64,000 bases of DNA from Simmondsia chinensis (Eukaryota; Streptophyta; Magnoliopsida; Caryophyllales; Simmondsiaceae): the NCBI GenBank assembly GCA_018398585.1, contig JAGTTD010000012.1, positions 23,631,036 to 23,695,035 on the forward strand, read 5' to 3'. This document shows positions 41,761 through 54,189 of the stretch, one piece after another. The notes beneath the pieces are model-generated. The model was given only the letters and a program-made list of their open reading frames with translations, did no database searches and was not told the DNA's origin. The first letter of the stretch is position 1, and the number at the start of each line of letters is the position of its first letter. A program made the position numbers and the translations under genes.

Positions 41761-44564
41761 CATCGCAATGCCCTATGGAAATCCCTAAGAACAAAGTTGC
41801 CTCTGCTTTGGACTTAGCCAAACTTGAGCTCAAACAGGGGCAAGGGGTTGTCTTGAGTGTATAGGTATGAGCACTAACATTAACATTAATATCAAACTCG
41901 AGATAGATCACCTTGAACAAGGAATTGCCATTTTTTGGAGTTTACTACTGGCCTAAGTCTTTTATGCCTTGGTATTAAAATAAGTATGTCATCAACACAA
42001 GAACGAAAAACTACACAGCCTTACTATAATGCATCTGTAGATTTCAAGGACTTATCTGGAGTCTCAAGTCTTTATCTTACTTCTATTATAATGGAATTTC
42101 CTATCCCCACAACCCGTCAAATCCCAAAACAAAATTTCTCATTAATTCTAGCCCACAACCCACCAAAAGGTACAATAAGCCTTCTCATCTTATCTTATGT
42201 ATATCTTTTATACATTATTGCCAAGTACCCCAATTCCAAAAGCATCTAAATCCCAATTCAAGCAATTCTAAAAGATTTCATTAAAGCCTTTCAAAATTCT
42301 ATATATTATTGCCAAGTACCTCCACTCTCAAAAGCTTTTAGCCCCAATTCAAGCAATTCTAAGGGATGTCATTAAAACCTTTCAAATTCCAGTCTAAATA
42401 ATTCTAAAAAAGTGTCATTTAATATTGTCGGTTATAGAAAATAAAAAACAAGAATTCAAGATTTTTACTATGTCATTTTATAAATTCAATAAAATCTCTG
42501 TGATAATATATTAATAATATATAAATTATATCTTAAAAAATACAAACATTACCAGCGCATCGTATAGGATAACACTATTCTACTCTTATCTATTATTTAG
42601 AAGTGCCTCCTCTCCTACAAATGCTCCAAATCCCATTTCCTCCATTCCAAAAGCCTTGACTATTATGTAGAGGGTATTGTCTTTCAAACTTTCACATAAA
42701 ATGTAGAGGGTATTGCCTTTCAAACTTCCACATGAAAGGAAAAAAAATTAAAATAATCCAAAGAGAAATCACTACATTCAAAATTAACAGTAAACAAAAA
42801 ACCTTTCATATTCATAGTGAATGCTACACTTTATATAAATTGACCTATACAACTCTGCTTTTCACTTCTACAAAGCCAACAAAGTTTATGACTGCTGAAT
42901 CTAATAGAACAAAGAAACATCCTAAATGCCTACCTTTATGTGCTCCTATTACATTGGAGGAAGACGCAGAGACAAGGGCATCGAGAAGTACTTAGACCCA
43001 CCGGAAAATTATACCCATGGCAAGTTGCGATTTTTAATTCGTAAAAGATGAAGTGAGGACAAAAAGAAGGTAATTTCTTTTCTTTTTAACACTAAGGGAG
43101 GTAATTTTTTTTTCTCATCAAAAGAAAATAATCTTTTTTATCCTTCCTTCTATATGCTTGCATGTATTTAATTACTTTATGGAAATATTTCCAGCCCACA
43201 TTGGCCAAAAAAAGAAAAAAAGAAAAGAAGAAGAAGAAGAAGAAGAAGAAGAAGAAGAAGAAGAAGAAGAAGAAGAAGAAATTAACATAAGGAAAGTAAA
43301 AGTTTTCCCCTTTACTTTATTAAGAATATTGTTAACTAAATAAAATTAATTAAGACTACTGAATTCACTAAACTAAATAAAAATTATAGAGATTATTATA
43401 CAACTATTGAAAAATAATCTGTACATAATTAAATTTTATAACAATGTAAAATATAATTATACAAAACCTATGAAATTAGTCATAGAATAAATGAAACAAT
43501 ATTATACAAAGATTTATAAAAGTATTAGAAAGATATAAAAAAATTTTGACCAAAAAACAAAAAGGTTTCTAAAAAATGCCAAAAGTTACAAATAAAAAAC
43601 GATATCAAATATGTCATAATACATAAAATTGTAACTATATGCTACTAATAACATCCTAATACATTATTAAAATAAACAGTATACATGTTTTATTGAAATT
43701 AAAGAAGTGATGTAAAGTTTAAGATTTTTTTTTTTTGATAAGTGGTGAGAAAAACTTGCAATATAAAAACTGACATTTCACACAGAGACGCCAAAAAGTG
43801 CACACATAGTGCGAGAAAGGGAAAAACAACAAGAATCAATTATGAAAGTCATATCTAATGACCCAAAACACCTTGAAACAAAAAACCTTTACCTCACATT
43901 AGTTTTGATTGTAAATAATATCAATATAGTATATCAAATTCTTAAAAATGTAAATTCAAACCGTGCATCGCATAGGGATTGGTTAAATAATTTTGGTTCT
44001 TTTAAAAATTACACCAAGTGTAAGTATATTCGAGATAGATAAAAAAAAAAAGAAAAATAAAAAAAGAAAATATTAAAAAATCATTTATTGGGAAAAATAG
44101 TGAAAATCAAGAATAAAAATAAAAACGACTTTAAGGAAAAGACAAAATTTGCAACGTCATAAAAAAACTAAAAAAAGACTAAAAATTTAGAAAAATGCTA
44201 AAACTTCTTATCGAAAAAAAACTAGTGTTTTTTAGAATTAGTTAAATTTTTAAGAAATTTACATGTCATTTGATAGTCCATAGTTTAATAATGGGGTCTT
44301 AACTAAGTGACAAAATAATGTCTGCAATCTTTTGTGCAGTTGTACTATATGTATATCTTATTATAATTATTATTACAAAAAACATGCAACTTTCATCATC
44401 ATAAATTCACTTCTAATTTATAAAATTATGATTTACAGTATTTTTAAAGGTAAATAATTTTTGTATATCGTATGAAAAACAACTACTTTATCTATTTGTC
44501 ACATGTTTAAACTACAGAAGCTCAAAAAGTATGAGTAAACCTTGTATCACATGGGGAAAGGCTA

Positions 44565-44604
<40 letters not shown>

Positions 44605-44880
44605 ATATTATAATATAATTGCGGAGTTGCCTCCCCCTAAAAAGCCTTCAAACCCCCAATCTCTTTTTTTTTATATTTTTTCTTATTTCTTAAATGCTCC
44701 CTAACCCCAATCCTTTTTTTATTATATATTCCCTTTTTCTTATTTTGTTTTTTTTTTTCCTTTTTTCTTATTTTACTTTTTTGGTATTTATTTATCGATT
44801 AAACAACAATAATTAATCTAAAAGTAGCACAACTATATCTCAACGTATCAAAGGGATGACAATGGGACATGTATGATTAT
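41761..44880. other. AT-rich intergenic DNA, no gene seen
   Basis: Open frames at 41935-42249 and 42732-42995 show no recognisable protein. Contains a (GAA)n microsatellite at about 43225-43281 and a (TA)n run at about 44567-44602. Confidence 0.5.
43225..43281. repeat. (GAA)n microsatellite
   Basis: About 18-19 uninterrupted AGA/GAA triplets. A purine-only strand can form triplex DNA. Confidence 0.95.
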
Positions 44881-46175
44881 CTATACTTATTTTCTTTTAC
44901 AACATTGATAAATAATTGGGATTAATAAATTTAAACAAGTATTTTTTAATTTGAAGGTTAACTACATACAAAATAAAGCGCGGAGGGTATAGAGCGGGCC
45001 AAGCCGGGTCCCCACTTATACCCAAACCTGCCCCAAACGGGGTGGCTACTCACGAGCGTCATACCATGCGCCATACTGAACTACCAATTCAGTATGTTTT
45101 AAAATCAAATTTTTGGAGCTTCATTATTTTTGTATACAAAAGTTGTAGCTGGATTATTTTGATGAAAACCCTAGCGCACTATGCCAAACGTATATTCCTG
45201 CATAAAGTAATATATTTTTAATTTAAGACTTCTCTTATGTAATCCAAGAACAGGCCGCGGGTTAGACCTCCAAGAACCAAAAAAAAAAAAAAATTAAATT
45301 TAAGACTTTCGTATTTAGTCCACGAAATGCGGCATTTCAAGTGGCTACGGTAATGAAGGATTTATTTTCACCTGGTGATATATGTGAAGTTTGACTTTGG
45401 TTTATAAGATCTACGCATTAGAGAACAAAACTAAGATACAACAAAACTTAATTCATTAAAGTTCCAAAAATTAAAAAAGAAAACAAATTCTCAATTTAAG
45501 ATTATTCGTATTTAATCTATAAAAAAATAAAAAGGGTTCCTGCCACGGGTACGAATTGCATAGCCATACCCTCCAGGCGGATACAGACCCGTATCCCTAC
45601 CCGCCTCATTGCCCGCGAGTATCCATTACCTGGCCCTTACCTCCTTAATATGCACATAGAACGATTATCTATACCCGCTCTTATTAGTTATTTAATACTG
45701 CTTTTTAAAAAAAATATTTATTTTATAACATTGATAAATAATTGGGATTATTAAATTTAAACACGTATTTTTTACTTTCAAGGTTAACTATATACAAAAT
45801 AAAGCTCGGCGGGTATGGAGCGGGCCGAGACAGGTACCCACTTATAGCCATACCCGCCCCAAACGGGGTGGCTACCCCCGAGTAGCAGGTTTCACCCGCC
45901 CTATTACCATCTCAATATCTCTTAATCAAAATATTACCCAGCTCTAACTTTTCTAAAAAAAAGTTACAGCTACATAGTTTAATGAAAACCCTATCCAACT
46001 ATGCCAAACATACACTCTTGCATGAAGCATTAAATTTCTAATTTTATACTTCTCTTATGTAACACAAGAACAAGCCGTGGGTTAGGCCTCGAAGAATCAA
46101 AAAAATAAATAAATAAATAAATTTAAGACCTTTTGTAATTAGTCCATGAAATGCGGCATTTCGCATGGCTACTAC
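44881..46175. repeat. 826 bp tandem duplication containing GGGTA-rich elements
   Basis: AACATTGATAAATAATTGGG recurs at 44901 and 45727, with similar flanks (AAATGCGGCATTTC at about 45329 and 46151). Each copy includes a GGGTA-rich element (about 44980-45100 and 45535-45905). The second copy is interrupted at 46175 by the large-LTR copia element and resumes at 54093. Confidence 0.7.
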
Positions 46176-48361
46176 TGTTAGGAATAGTATCCTGAAATTC
46201 AGATTTATTCTGGATATATTATTTTAATTAATAAATAAATTTGAAGTCCCAGTCGTTTCCTAGTTAAATTCGTGTATGTGTCATTTATACTGCATGTGAT
46301 TTTCTTTCGGGAGGCACCCATGAGATGGGTGTAGTCCTCAGACTACAATTTACATGTTTGTTCTAAGTAGTTTATGAGACTAAGCCACAGATAAACTTGG
46401 AACAAATGATGTGGATTGTTGTTTGAAAGACTCGTAGTCGAAGACAAGTCTGGACCACTTGTATGTTAAGACTATAACGAGACACTTTAGATGGCTTGTT
46501 TTGGTCATATGGATGGAGATCCAAAAGTGTTAAGTTAGTGTGTTTGACACACTGAGTTGGACCATGTGGGTTACTTATTTCTAGACTACTATCGGAGATG
46601 AGTGATTCGCATTGTACTGTTTGAACGACGACTCTAAATCCTGAGGGTATTCTGGACTTGTGCATGGAGCGTTAGTTACTTTGGTGTACTATAAATAAGG
46701 TCTAAAACGAATGACTGAATTCCCACGTACACTGGGTAGCGACGTGAAGTGTGACAAGGATCAGGTATTCAATAGGGAATCTACAGTCTTTTATGAGATA
46801 CAGATGCCCCCTTAGTTGATTCGCAAATGTTTGAATAGTTCAGAAACTTTGACCAAAGTATTCCAGGTGTTTGACATTTGGAATTTATACTGTGAATATG
46901 TTCAAGTATAAATGAATTATTCAGTGAAGGGCGAGTCGGTAACTAATGGAGAAGCTGTAAGAAGGATAATGGTAGTGGTTATATTTATCCTTTGTTATGG
47001 ACATCTCGTGGAGAGGTTGTTGTCATCAATACAGTATATTAGGGAAATATCGAATAAATAATTTAAGTATGGATTGCAGTGAGATTTATTTAGTGGAATT
47101 AAGTCTCATTAAATGGTAATTAAATTAATATCATGAGATGATTTAATTTAACCTGTTTGGAGTTAGATTTAAATTGTCCCCGAGGTCCCTACACAAGCCT
47201 CTGTATTTATTGCCATTAGAAAAATGTTAAAGAATTCATGAGATGAATTATTTATCCATAAGATGGGTAAATTAATTTTGCCAAATATTATTTATGAGAT
47301 GAATAAAAGTTAAAATTTATAAACAAAATCATTTTTAAAAAATTAAAATTCATAGGATAAATTATACATGTGAGAAAAAAAAATGCGTTTAAATACCAGC
47401 ACAGTAGCCATCCGTGTGAAACAGGATCCAACGTGCCACGCGCTGGGACGTTCAATTTGGATATCCGCGTGCCCAGGCGGCGATGAATCAGGCGGGGACG
47501 CGTGTCACTTAATGGTAAGCCAAAACACGCGTGCACTGTGCTTGAAACGCTGCGTTTTGCCTGTTGCTTAATTGATACGCTGCGTTTTGTATTAAACTGA
47601 CGAATCCTAATTCAATTATAATTAGATTTTTTCGCTCCGGAATATTTCTATAAATAGAGGGGGTTATTCCAAGGATTATTATTCGAGTTCAAAATAATTC
47701 TTTAGGGTTTCTGAAATTATTTCGGGGATCCAGTTTAATATTTTTCAGAGCCCACCCTCCGGGCAGTTCGAGGTTGTTGCGTAGAAGGTCTCGAGGTCTC
47801 GATTTTCAAGAATATTATTGTCTTTCTGGTTTTTCTTTTTATTGGAGCAATTCCAAGTATGTTTTTCTTTCTTTCTTCTTTTAGTTTCACTTTTCTATTT
47901 ATTTACAGTATTCGTTATTATACATGTTTAAGTTTATGCATTGTTATGAATGTATTAGAGTAAAAGGCCTGTAGATCTAAATTAAGAATTTAGATTTGTT
48001 GATTTAAATTTTGAATTGAAGCCAGTAGATTTAAGATTAGGAATTTTAAATCAACCCTAGGTTTAGATTTATGAATTCTAAACCTGTTCCGCTGCGTAAT
48101 CTTTAGGGATAATTTTTGAAATTCATCCCAACAACCGGTATTAGGGCAAAAGGTTTATAGAGATAAACCTATTCCCGGGAACTCTCGCAGGTGAGGTGTC
48201 ACGAAGTGTTACTCTCTGACCGGGGGCTTAGGTAAAGAGAATAGTCTCCTACTCTAAGTGCTCTAATAAGTGCTTATTGTTGTGACCATAATTGAGAACT
48301 GTGAACCCAATAGTCGGCATCAGAGTTTATTTTTTAACAAAATTCATATGTTTTCCCAATA
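46176..48361 (+). repeat. 5' LTR of the large-LTR copia element
   Basis: Begins TGTTAGGAATAGTATCC, ends TTTTCCCAATA. A strong TATA box TCTATAAATAGAGGG (about 47648-47662) places the transcript start near 47685, leaving an R-U5 of several hundred bases. Confidence 0.88.
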
Positions 48362-48363
48362 AT

Positions 48364-48376
48364 TGGTATCAGAGCC
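48364..48376 (+). promoter_or_regulatory. Primer-binding site (initiator-Met tRNA)
   Basis: TGGTATCAGAGCC, perfect, two bases after the LTR. Confidence 0.9.
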
Positions 48377-48379
48377 TGC

Positions 48380-49700
48380 CTCTGATTACATTCATAATGT
48401 ACATGACTAGGTATAATAAAGATCGAAATAAATAGATTTGAGATTTAATAAAATAGTGATTTTATTAAGAAGGAAAATAAGTTTTAATTTGACGATTTGA
48501 GTTAAATTTTTTAAATAAATGATTAAATTTAGATGATTGTTTATATTTGTGATTTAAATTATTTGAATCATTAAAATAATTAATTGTTAATTAGATTGTT
48601 TTAAAGTGTCGATTTAAATTGTTTAAATCGGTTAAAAGAGTTAATAGTTAACTAGGTTGTTTATTTTGACGATTTAAATTGTTTGAATCGTTAATGAACT
48701 AATCGTTAATTCGGAACAACCCATAAATTTGCTATTGTGTTGTATGATAATGAGATTGTACGTTCTCAGTCATGATTTACAAAATCAGATAAAATTGGTC
48801 TAATAAGATTAGATTTAAATATATTTATATATATATATATATATTAGATAAAATTGATCTAATAGGATTATATTCAAATATTTTTATAATATTGGATAAA
48901 GTTGATCTAATGGGAATAGATTTAATTATTTTATATGAAATTGGATAAAATTGATTTAATGAGATTAAATTAAATTTAATTTAAAATTAAATATTTCATT
49001 TATTAGAATTTTAAAAAAAAATTTAAGGGGATTATGAGATAATCCAGGTTGTAAATGCAAGTTAATTAAAAACCACTAGTTATAAAAATCAAGTGGGGGC
49101 GAGTTTTCAATTGTTGTAACCTCACAGTCTCCATTACCGGTTTAGCAGTACAGTAGATCGATAGACCTCCCCGCGGAGGATGTCGGTTTGCAGATTACAA
49201 GGTTGGACTTCTTTAGGATAAACCAAAGTGCAAAGAAGCGATGCGACTATGCTGCCGTGGAGTATTTTGTGTAATTGTATGGAGGTTTAGGTAATGGTTT
49301 ACACTTGAGTAGCGTGATGCATTAGCCTCCCCGAGGAGCTCTGTTGTGTCGTGTTAGAGACTAAGGTAAAGTGGTGAGTTAATCATGTTTAGTAAGAGTT
49401 ACAAGAAAAACAGGTTAATTGAGAATAGTTCTCACCTGAACTAGCTTCGTACGACCCCGCTGCCGGGGAGTAGGGAGTGGTGTGTTTGGGTCATCATTGT
49501 ATGCATGATAGTATAGTTTGGTGGATATCTGACTTATTGTGTATGCTAAGTTGAAAGAATATATATATCCCTGCATTATACATGACTCTTGTTAGACAAT
49601 TACACATATGTTTGCATTTACAATATTTTATATGGATAGAGCTGGCGAACTTTGCTTGTTTTTAAATACATAATGTACTCACTGAACCAAATTACTTTGC
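48380..49700. other. Leader region with short tandem repeats
   Basis: Three imperfect units of about 60 bp built on GATTTAAATTGTTTGAATCG (48505-48720) and about four on GGATAAAATTGATCTAAT (48780-48980). No coding frame. It lies where gag would start. Confidence 0.6.
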
Positions 49701-49739
49701 CTTAAAAAATAAGTTAAACTTAGTTATTACTCACAAGGG

Positions 49740-51840
49740 ACCTATTAGAAAGAAAGGAAAGGGCAAGGTTGTTATTGTAGCAATCAAGTTCATAAGGAAG
49801 TCATCAAAAGAAAAGTGTTTCTTTTGCAAGAAAACTAGGCCACTAGATAAGAAACTACACTAAGTATATAGCTACTCTTCCCACAAAAACTGCTAAGCCA
49901 TATGGTGAAGGTATGTTAATATCTCACTAATTTGAGTCTTGTGCAGTTATGAGTTCACTAGATTCCTGGTGGGTGGACTCCAGTTCAACTAACCATATTT
50001 ATAACATGTTACAGGAGCTCAGGTTAGGCTAAAGGCCAGGGGATGGGTGTTGTACCTGATGGTCAGGCACAGTACAATAATAATAGTCTTAAGTGTAGGA
50101 GATGTTAGCTTTGTCTTTAGTGATAGAGTTTTGTTTTAAAAGATTGTTTATATGTAGCTGCTCTGTACAGGAATTTGATAATAAAAATTTTAAAATGAAA
50201 AATAAATTGTTTATTTGCACATGTACATGAATAAATTATTTATTCATATTATATCCTTATCAAAACTACAGTAATTGTTTAAATGAATTTAATGTAAGTT
50301 CACTTGTTCAGTCTTCTAAAAGAAAACACCCTGAATGTGATATTGCCTACACATGGCACCAACGTTGAGGTCACACTAATTCGAACGGAAAGATGGACTA
50401 ATAGAGTTTTTGAACTTGAGGTCATTACAAGTTTGCGAATTATGCATAGAATGATAGGTGACCAATTTTGTCTTTAAACGTATAGACAACGGGATTGGTG
50501 GCTTGCTTGAACTGGTTCACATAGATGTATGTGGACCAACACATGTTCGGGCAAGAGGTGGGTATGAGTACTTATTCACGTCTAGTGATGATTACTCAAG
50601 GCATGTATATGTTTGCCTAATTAAACATTAGTCGGACTCTTTTGAAAATTTTAAAGAGTACAAAGCTGAATTTTAAAAGCTACTAGGTACACAAATTAAG
50701 TCACTTCGATCAGATCGAAGTGGTGAATATTTTTTGAGTGAGTTTCCTAACTGCAAATGAGATAAGATCTCAGCTTTCTGCTCAGGTTACACCGCTGCAG
50801 AATGGTGTTACAAATAAAAGAAACAAGGACAATTTTTTCTACAGTTTTGATTTAACAGGTCTTTTGTAAATACAATGCAAGATATTTAGAGAAGAATTTT
50901 GCGAGTAAGCTTCAAAACAAAAACAAAATAGTATTAAAGGAAAATGACAATAATTCTGAACAGCTAGACACAATTTAAGACACAGTGGATGCATTAGATG
51001 CACCTACTAATAGGAATGAGAATGTTCCAGGTACACGAGAGCTTAGGTGTAGTGGGAGGATTGTTAGGACACCTGATAGGTTCATAGCGGGAGCCTTAGT
51101 GGTTGATCGTGGCATTGAATCTGATCCTTTTAGCCACCATAAAGCAGTTAAGTCTTATAGTTTTGAGCAATTGGTTAAACGAACCATGCGTGTACAACCG
51201 ACATTAAGAGAAAGTAGTGACTTTCTTGGTATTGTATATCAACAATGTACTACTCATTGAGAACGATGTAGAGGTGTCATTAGCTGTAAAGGTTTGGTTG
51301 TCATGATAGCTCAATATAAAAGACATAGGAGAAGCCAGCTCTACTCTTAGGATTAAGCTTCTGCAAGGTCGTAAGAGTAGGATGTTGGGTATTTCTTTAG
51401 CCACTTATATTGACAAGATGTTCTCAAAGTATAGCACGGAGTCCCTATCTCTTTTGAGTAGTGTTCTAGGACACCTCAATAGGTGGAGCAATTGAGGAAT
51501 ATTCCATGTGCTTTAGCAGTGGGAGCCTCAGGTATGCCATGTTGTGCACGAGACTTGATGTCTGCCATGCTATGGGATAGTATGCAGGTGTTAGTCTAAT
51601 TTGGGTCCAATGGACTAGGTGGCAGTGAAATGTTTTCTCTAATTCTTGAGAAGAACTAGAGATCCTATGTTGATCCTTCAAGGTGATGAGTTGGTTCCAG
51701 TTGGTTATACTAATTTAAAACTTCCAGTTGGTGGGAGCCATTAGTGGTGAATGTCAAGCCGTATTGTATTGCTGACTTCACAATAGAGTAATTGTGCTCA
51801 CTAAAGGTTAGGCTCAGTAGATTTCTGGTTCAAACATAAA
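49740..51840 (+). pseudogene. Copia polyprotein remnants of the large-LTR element
   Basis: Plus-strand fragments: a mutated zinc knuckle KCFFCKKTRPLDKKLH (about 49815); protease SWWVDSSSTNHIYNM (about 49965), with the active-site Gly changed to Ser; integrase HIDVCGPTHVRARGGYEYLF and DDYSRHVYVCLIKH (50519-50630) and SLRSDRSGEYF (50703); the integrase-RT linker RCSGRIVRTPDRFIAGA (50985-51260); an RT active-site remnant YINNVLLIENDV (about 51237), normally YVDD; and an RNase H piece RYAMLCTRLDVCHAMG (about 51535). Frames change often and most of RT is missing. Non-functional. Confidence 0.8.
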
Positions 51841-51891
51841 AAGGGTGAGTATGGACTTTGTCATAAATTGGATTTAGGACAAGTAAGAGAT

Positions 51892-54092
51892 TGGTAGGAA
51901 CAGTGTCCTGAAATTCAGATTTATTCTAGATATATTATTTTAATTAATAAATAAATTTGAAGTCCCAGTCGTTTCCTAGTTAAATTCGTGTATGTGAGCA
52001 TTTATACTGCATGTGATTTTCTTTCGGGAGGCGTCCTTGAGATGGGTGTAGTCCTCAGACTACAATTTATATGTTTGTTCTAAGTGGTTTATGAGATTAA
52101 GCCACAGATATACTTGAAACAAATGATATGGATTGTTGTTTGAAATACTCGTAGTCGAAGACAAGTCTGGACCACTTGTATGTTAAGACTATAACGAGAC
52201 ACTTTAGATGGCTTGTCTTGGTCATGTGGATGGAGATCAAAAAGTGTTAAGTTAGTGTGTTTGACACACTGAGTTGGACCATGTGGGTTACTTATTTCTA
52301 GACGACTATCGGAGATGAGTGATTCGCATTGTACTGTTTGAACGACGACTCTAAATCCTGAGGGTATTCTGGACTTGTGCATGGAGCGTTAGTTACTTTA
52401 GTGTACTATAAGTAAGGTCTAAAACGAATGACTGAAATCCCACGTACACTGGGTAGCGGCATGAAGTGTGACAAGGATCAGGTATTCAATAGGAAATCTA
52501 CAGTCTTTTATGAGATACAGATGTCCCCTTAGTTGATTCGCAAATGTTTGAATAGTTCGAAAACTTTGGCCAAAGTATTCCAAGTGTTTGACATTTGGAA
52601 TTTATACTGTGAATATGTTCAAGTATAAATAAATTATTCAGTGAAGGGCGAGTTGGTGACTAATGGAGAAGCTGTGAGAAGGATAATGGAAGTGGTTATA
52701 TTTATCCTTTGTCATGGACATCTCGTGGAGAGGTTGTTATCATCAATACAGTATATTAGGAAAATATCGAATAAATAATTTAAGTCTGGAGTGCAGTGAG
52801 TTTTATTTAGTGGAATTAAGTCTCACTAAATGGTACTTAAATTAATATCATGAGATGATTTAATTTAACCCGTTTGGAGCTAGATTTAAGTTGTCCCCGG
52901 GGTCCCTACGCAAGCCTCTATATTTATTGCCATTAGAAAAATATTAAAGAATTCATGAGATGAATTATTTATCCATAAGATGGGTAAATTAATTTTGCCA
53001 AACATTATTCATGAGATGAATAAAAGTTAAAAATTATAAATAAAATTATTTTTAAAAAATTAAAATTCATAAGATAATTTTATCATGTGAGAAAACAAAA
53101 AAAAAAAAAAAAATGGTGTTTAAATACCTGCACAATAGCGATCTGTATGAAACAGGATCCAACATGTCGCGCGCTGGGATGTTCAATTTGGGTATCCACG
53201 TGCCCAGGCGGTGACGAATCAGGCGGGGACGCGTGTCACTTAACGGTAAGCCAAAACAAGCGTGTATTGTGCTTGAAATGCCGCGTTTTGCCTGTTGCTT
53301 AATTGATACGCTGCGTTTTGTATTAAACTGACGAATCCTAATTCAATTATAATTAGATTTTTTCGCTCCGGAATATTTCTATAAATAGAGGGGCTTATTC
53401 CGAGGTTTATTATTCGAGTTCAAAATAATTCTTTAGGGTTTCTGAAATTGTTTCGGAGATCCATTTTAATATTTTTCGAAGCCCACCCTCCGGGCAGTTC
53501 GAGGTTATTGCGTAGAAGGTTTAGAGGTCTCGATTTTCAAGAATATTACTGTCTTTCTGGTTTTTCTTTTTATTGGAGCAATTTCAGGTATGTTTTTCTT
53601 TCTTTCTTCTTTTAGTTTCGCTTTTCTATTTATTTACAGTTTTTGTTATTATACCTGTTTAAGTTTATGTATTATTATGAATGTATTAGAGTAAAAGGCC
53701 TGTAGATCTAAATTAAGAATTTAGATCTGTTGATTTAAATTATGAATTTAAGCTAGTAGATTTAAGATTAGGAATTTTAAATCAACCCTAGGTTTAGATT
53801 TATGAATTCTAAACCTGTTCCGCTGCGTAATCTTTAGGGAGAAGTTTTGAAATTCATCCCAACAACCGGTATTAGGGCAAAAGGTTTATAGAGATAAGCC
53901 TATTCTCGGGAACTCTCACACGTGAGGTGTCACGAAGCGTTACTCTTCGACCGGGAGCTTAGGTAAAGAGAATAGTCTCCTACTCTAAGTGGTCTAATAG
54001 GTGCTTATTGTTGTGACCATAGTTGAGAACTGTGAACCCAATAGTCGGTATCAGAGTTTATTTTTCAACAAAATTCATATGTTTTCCCAACA
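51892..54092 (+). repeat. 3' LTR of the large-LTR copia element
   Basis: Direct repeat of 46176-48361 with an A-run expansion near 53094-53113. Ends TTTTCCCAACA. Confidence 0.88.
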
Positions 54093-54189
54093 ACTGCAAG
54101 GAATGATTTATTTCAACCCGATAAGATATGAAAAGTCAAAAAAGGAAAAATAAAATTCATGTTCAAGACTTAAAATAGGAAATACTTTT

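Larger units (their letters stand above)
46176..54092 (+). mobile_element. Ty1/copia retrotransposon with 2.2 kb LTRs, interior degraded
   Basis: LTRs 46176-48361 and 51892-54092, more than half of the element. Flanking 5 bp are ACTAC (46171-46175) and ACTGC (54093-54097), a target-site duplication with one mismatch. The primer-binding site is perfect. The 3.5 kb interior holds only pieces of gag, protease, integrase and RT/RNase H, with much of RT deleted. The LTRs are still similar over their full length. LTRs this long are known from copia lineages such as Angela and SIRE; lineage assignment is not attempted. Confidence 0.88.

Noticed and set aside
43158..43343. Plus-strand frame with a poly-Glu tract
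   Set aside because: It is produced by the GAA microsatellite; no other coding signal.
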